Positions 14,044 through 15,844 of a stretch of 15,844 bases of DNA are shown here, piece after piece. A model generated the notes under the pieces. It did not search any database and had not been told where the DNA came from. It saw nothing but the letters and a program-made list of their open reading frames with translations. Within the stretch, counting starts at the first letter, position 1. Every line of letters begins with the position of its first letter. The stretch is from NCBI GenBank assembly GCA_016930115.1, contig JAFGHN010000166.1, forward strand, positions 1 to 15,844, read 5' to 3'. This DNA is from Spirochaetales bacterium. GTDB taxonomy: Bacteria > Spirochaetota > Spirochaetia > ARS1246. A program made the position numbers and the translations under genes.

Positions 14044-15505
14044 TCTCTGGTACCCTGATCGTTGGGATATAGGCGCACAGAATGCTTCGCAGCAACCGCC
14101 GGTTTCTGTACTCGCCTTCCCGTGACGGATCGAGACTGCAAATTGGCCTGAGGGTTTCAAGCAAACAGTCGAGATCGCCGTTGAACCTCGGTTTTCTTAT
14201 GAGGCGGTTTATCCGCGGGTAGGATGTTTTTTCCGGCGTTTCGTCGGCCGAATAGAGGGTTTCCTTGAGCACGTCACCCGGGCGCAGACCCGTGTACTTG
14301 ATCTGTATGTCCGTCCCCGGGGTGAAGCCGTAAAAGCGGATCATCTGTTCGGCGAGATCGCGGATCATGATCTGTTTTCCCATATCGAGTATATAGAGCT
14401 GTCCGGCTTCACCAACCCCGCCCGCCTTCAGGATAAGTGAGGCGGATTCCGGCAGGGTCATAAAGAACCGGGAAGCTTCAGGATCGGTGACGGTAACCGG
14501 CCCGCCGCTGGCTATCTGGGCCCTGAAAAGAGGGACGATACTCCCTCTGCTGCTGAGCACGTTTCCAAACCGTACGACCATGAAATGCGTACGGTCTGTG
14601 GATGCGTGAAGCACTATCTCTTCGGCGAGCATTTTGGAAGCGCCGTACACGCAGACCGGATCGGCAGCCTTGTCCGTGGACACCAGCACAAACCGCGATA
14701 CCGAGTATTTCAGCGCCGCATCCACGAGATTTTTGGTCCCGAAAACGTTGTTGTGGACCGCCGCGACGGAGTTGGCTTCCATCATCGGGACATGTTTGTA
14801 TGCCGCGCAGTGGAAAATAACATCGGCTTTCAGGCGCCTGATGATGAAATCCATGTAGTCCCGGTCCTTCAGCTCTCCCACCACCGGCACTAGTGAGGCG
14901 GTTTCGCCCACCCCCGCGTTTTGGAGCAACTTGAGCTCCTTTTCTATTTCGTAGAGGCTGTTCTCCTCATGATCGAAGAGGTAAAGCCTCTGGGCGCCGC
15001 CATGGAGAAGCTGGCGGGAGAGCTCGCTGCCGATGCTGCCGCCGGCCCCGGTGATGAGCACTCGCTGTCCGCGGAGGTACGCGAGGCTTTTACGCAGCGA
15101 GATAACCGCGGGCTTTCGCTTGAGAAAATCCTGCGGATCGATTTCTCTTGTCTGGATGAAGTGAGGCGGAGAGTCGATGAACTGTGAGAGCCTGGGAAGT
15201 ATCCGGATCGAGCCGATTCCGGCTTTCTTGAGCTCGGCATAGATCCTTTCAAGATCACGATGCGCCGCGTTGGGAATTGCGATTATCGCTTCATCCACCG
15301 GCTTCGTCTTCAGATGCTCCTCAATATCGGCGACCGGCCCAAGAATGCGGATGCCTTCTATCTCTTTCCCTTTTTTGCCGGGATCGTCGTCCAAAAAGGC
15401 GACAACTTCGCCAAAGGTTCCGCGGCTTTTTATCTCCGAGGCGAGTATCTGCCCGGCAAGACCGGCGCCGACGATGTATATCCGTTTATTCTTTGTCCGA
15501 TTCAT
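14027..15505 (-). CDS. Nucleotide-sugar 4,6-dehydratase, CapD/PglF type, soluble form
   Basis: The likely reaction is conversion of UDP-N-acetylglucosamine to its 4-keto-6-deoxy form. The 492 residues comprise an N-terminal CoA-binding-like Rossmann domain ('IVGAGLAGQ', 11-19) and an extended SDR catalytic domain with the NAD loop 'TGAGGSIGSEL' (152-162), 'CAAYKHVPMME' (233-243), 'STDK' (276-279), Y287 and K291 ('VYGASK'), 'RFGNVL' (312-317) and 'LRPGDVLKETL' (407-417). Large PglF/WbpM relatives carry four N-terminal membrane helices; none is present here, so it should be cytoplasmic. The start ATG at 15505 overlaps the regulator gene by 20 bases, with GGAG rather far upstream. It supplies the substrate for the aminotransferase that follows. 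Confidence 0.93.
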   Translation of the reverse strand: MNRTKNKRIYIVGAGLAGQILASEIKSRGTFGEVVAFLDDDPGKKGKEIEGIRILGPVADIEEHLKTKPVDEAIIAIPNAAHRDLERIYAELKKAGIGSIRILPRLSQFIDSPPHFIQTREIDPQDFLKRKPAVISLRKSLAYLRGQRVLITGAGGSIGSELSRQLLHGGAQRLYLFDHEENSLYEIEKELKLLQNAGVGETASLVPVVGELKDRDYMDFIIRRLKADVIFHCAAYKHVPMMEANSVAAVHNNVFGTKNLVDAALKYSVSRFVLVSTDKAADPVCVYGASKMLAEEIVLHASTDRTHFMVVRFGNVLSSRGSIVPLFRAQIASGGPVTVTDPEASRFFMTLPESASLILKAGGVGEAGQLYILDMGKQIMIRDLAEQMIRFYGFTPGTDIQIKYTGLRPGDVLKETLYSADETPEKTSYPRINRLIRKPRFNGDLDCLLETLRPICSLDPSREGEYRNRRLLRSILCAYIPTIRVPENEPEY

Positions 15506-15844
15506 CTGTTTTCACAAGCTCCATCAATTCAAACCCAAAATCAACAAGAAAAGAATCTTCATAGAGAGACAGTTTCACTTTCGCGCGCTTCTTCCTGCGA
15601 TCCACCTTGACAATTTTTCCCTCCAGCCCCTTGAGCGCCCCTTCGGTGACCCGAATTTTGTTGTCCGCGTCAAAGTACACTTTCGACTTTTCAACCACTT
15701 CACCGATCTTGAGAAAATGCAGGAGGAGCTCGCGATCCTCACCCGTAAGTGCCTGCACATCACGGTTGTTTCTCAAGAACTTATAGAATCCGATGGACCG
15801 GCGCAACGCCCAATAGGCATCGTTTGAAAGCGATTCGGTTTCGA
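15486..15844 (-). CDS. NusG-paralogue antiterminator, probably LoaP-like (5' end outside window)
   Basis: This is the C-terminal part of a NusG-family protein; the frame is open to the window edge, and 118 residues are visible before the TAA. A TTG at 15806 could be read as a start, but the continuous open frame upstream ('SLSNDAYWAL') argues for a truncated longer gene. The visible part includes the end of the NGN domain and a linker, then a KOW domain: 'RVTEGALKGLEGKIVKVDRRKK' in two stretches, closing with 'DFGFELMELV'. NusG paralogues (RfaH, UpxY, LoaP) bind RNA polymerase and promote elongation through long polysaccharide or secondary-metabolite operons. Its place at the head of a sugar-gene run, overlapping the dehydratase by 20 bases, fits that role. 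NusG-family membership is firm; LoaP is the best subtype guess. Confidence 0.8.
   Translation of the reverse strand, partial: ETESLSNDAYWALRRSIGFYKFLRNNRDVQALTGEDRELLLHFLKIGEVVEKSKVYFDADNKIRVTEGALKGLEGKIVKVDRRKKRAKVKLSLYEDSFLVDFGFELMELVKTDESDKE

Overview
The window is a densely packed bacterial chromosome segment in which every convincing gene lies on the minus strand, so transcription runs from high to low coordinates. The best taxonomic guess is a free-living or host-associated spirochaete (Spirochaetota). This rests on the small single-TPR protein at 1221-1604 followed by a long TPR protein, and on a LoaP/NusG-like regulator heading surface-sugar genes. It is an inference from recalled family resemblance, not a database result. 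The window looks chromosomal: it holds dnaE, recG, rsmD and hisB and no transposase, integrase, CRISPR array, tRNA or rRNA.

Region 1 (15844 down to 9516) is one six-gene run in which every adjacent pair of reading frames overlaps. It starts with a NusG-paralogue antiterminator (5' end outside the window). Next come a soluble, membrane-anchor-free nucleotide-sugar 4,6-dehydratase of the CapD/PglF type and a DegT-family sugar aminotransferase. Last are three genes shaped like a xanthine dehydrogenase heterotrimer (large Mo subunit, 2Fe-2S subunit, FAD subunit). The two sugar genes fit synthesis of an amino-deoxy sugar for a surface glycan. The dehydrogenase-like trio is odd: the large subunit lacks the glycine-rich molybdopterin loops and the catalytic Glu, and the two partner subunits have diverged at matching places.

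Region 2 (9515 to 2702) is a DNA and RNA housekeeping run: a good sigma70-type promoter, dnaE (replicative polymerase), a YggT-family membrane protein, recG (fork-remodelling helicase) and rsmD (16S rRNA methyltransferase, coupled to recG by an ATGA overlap). A short inverted repeat sits between dnaE and yggT.

Region 3 (2701 to 2260) is 442 bases without a well-supported gene. It holds a possible small cysteine-rich ORF, an in-frame open stretch upstream of it that has no good start, and a CCTGCCTG-type repeat next to hisB.

Region 4 (2259 to 1) holds hisB standing away from any his operon, then a promoter-like site and a two-gene unit of a small TPR-like protein and a long TPR protein. The last 121 bases are intergenic and contain a perfect 10-bp direct repeat and a palindrome. 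I found no convincing rho-independent terminator anywhere in the window.
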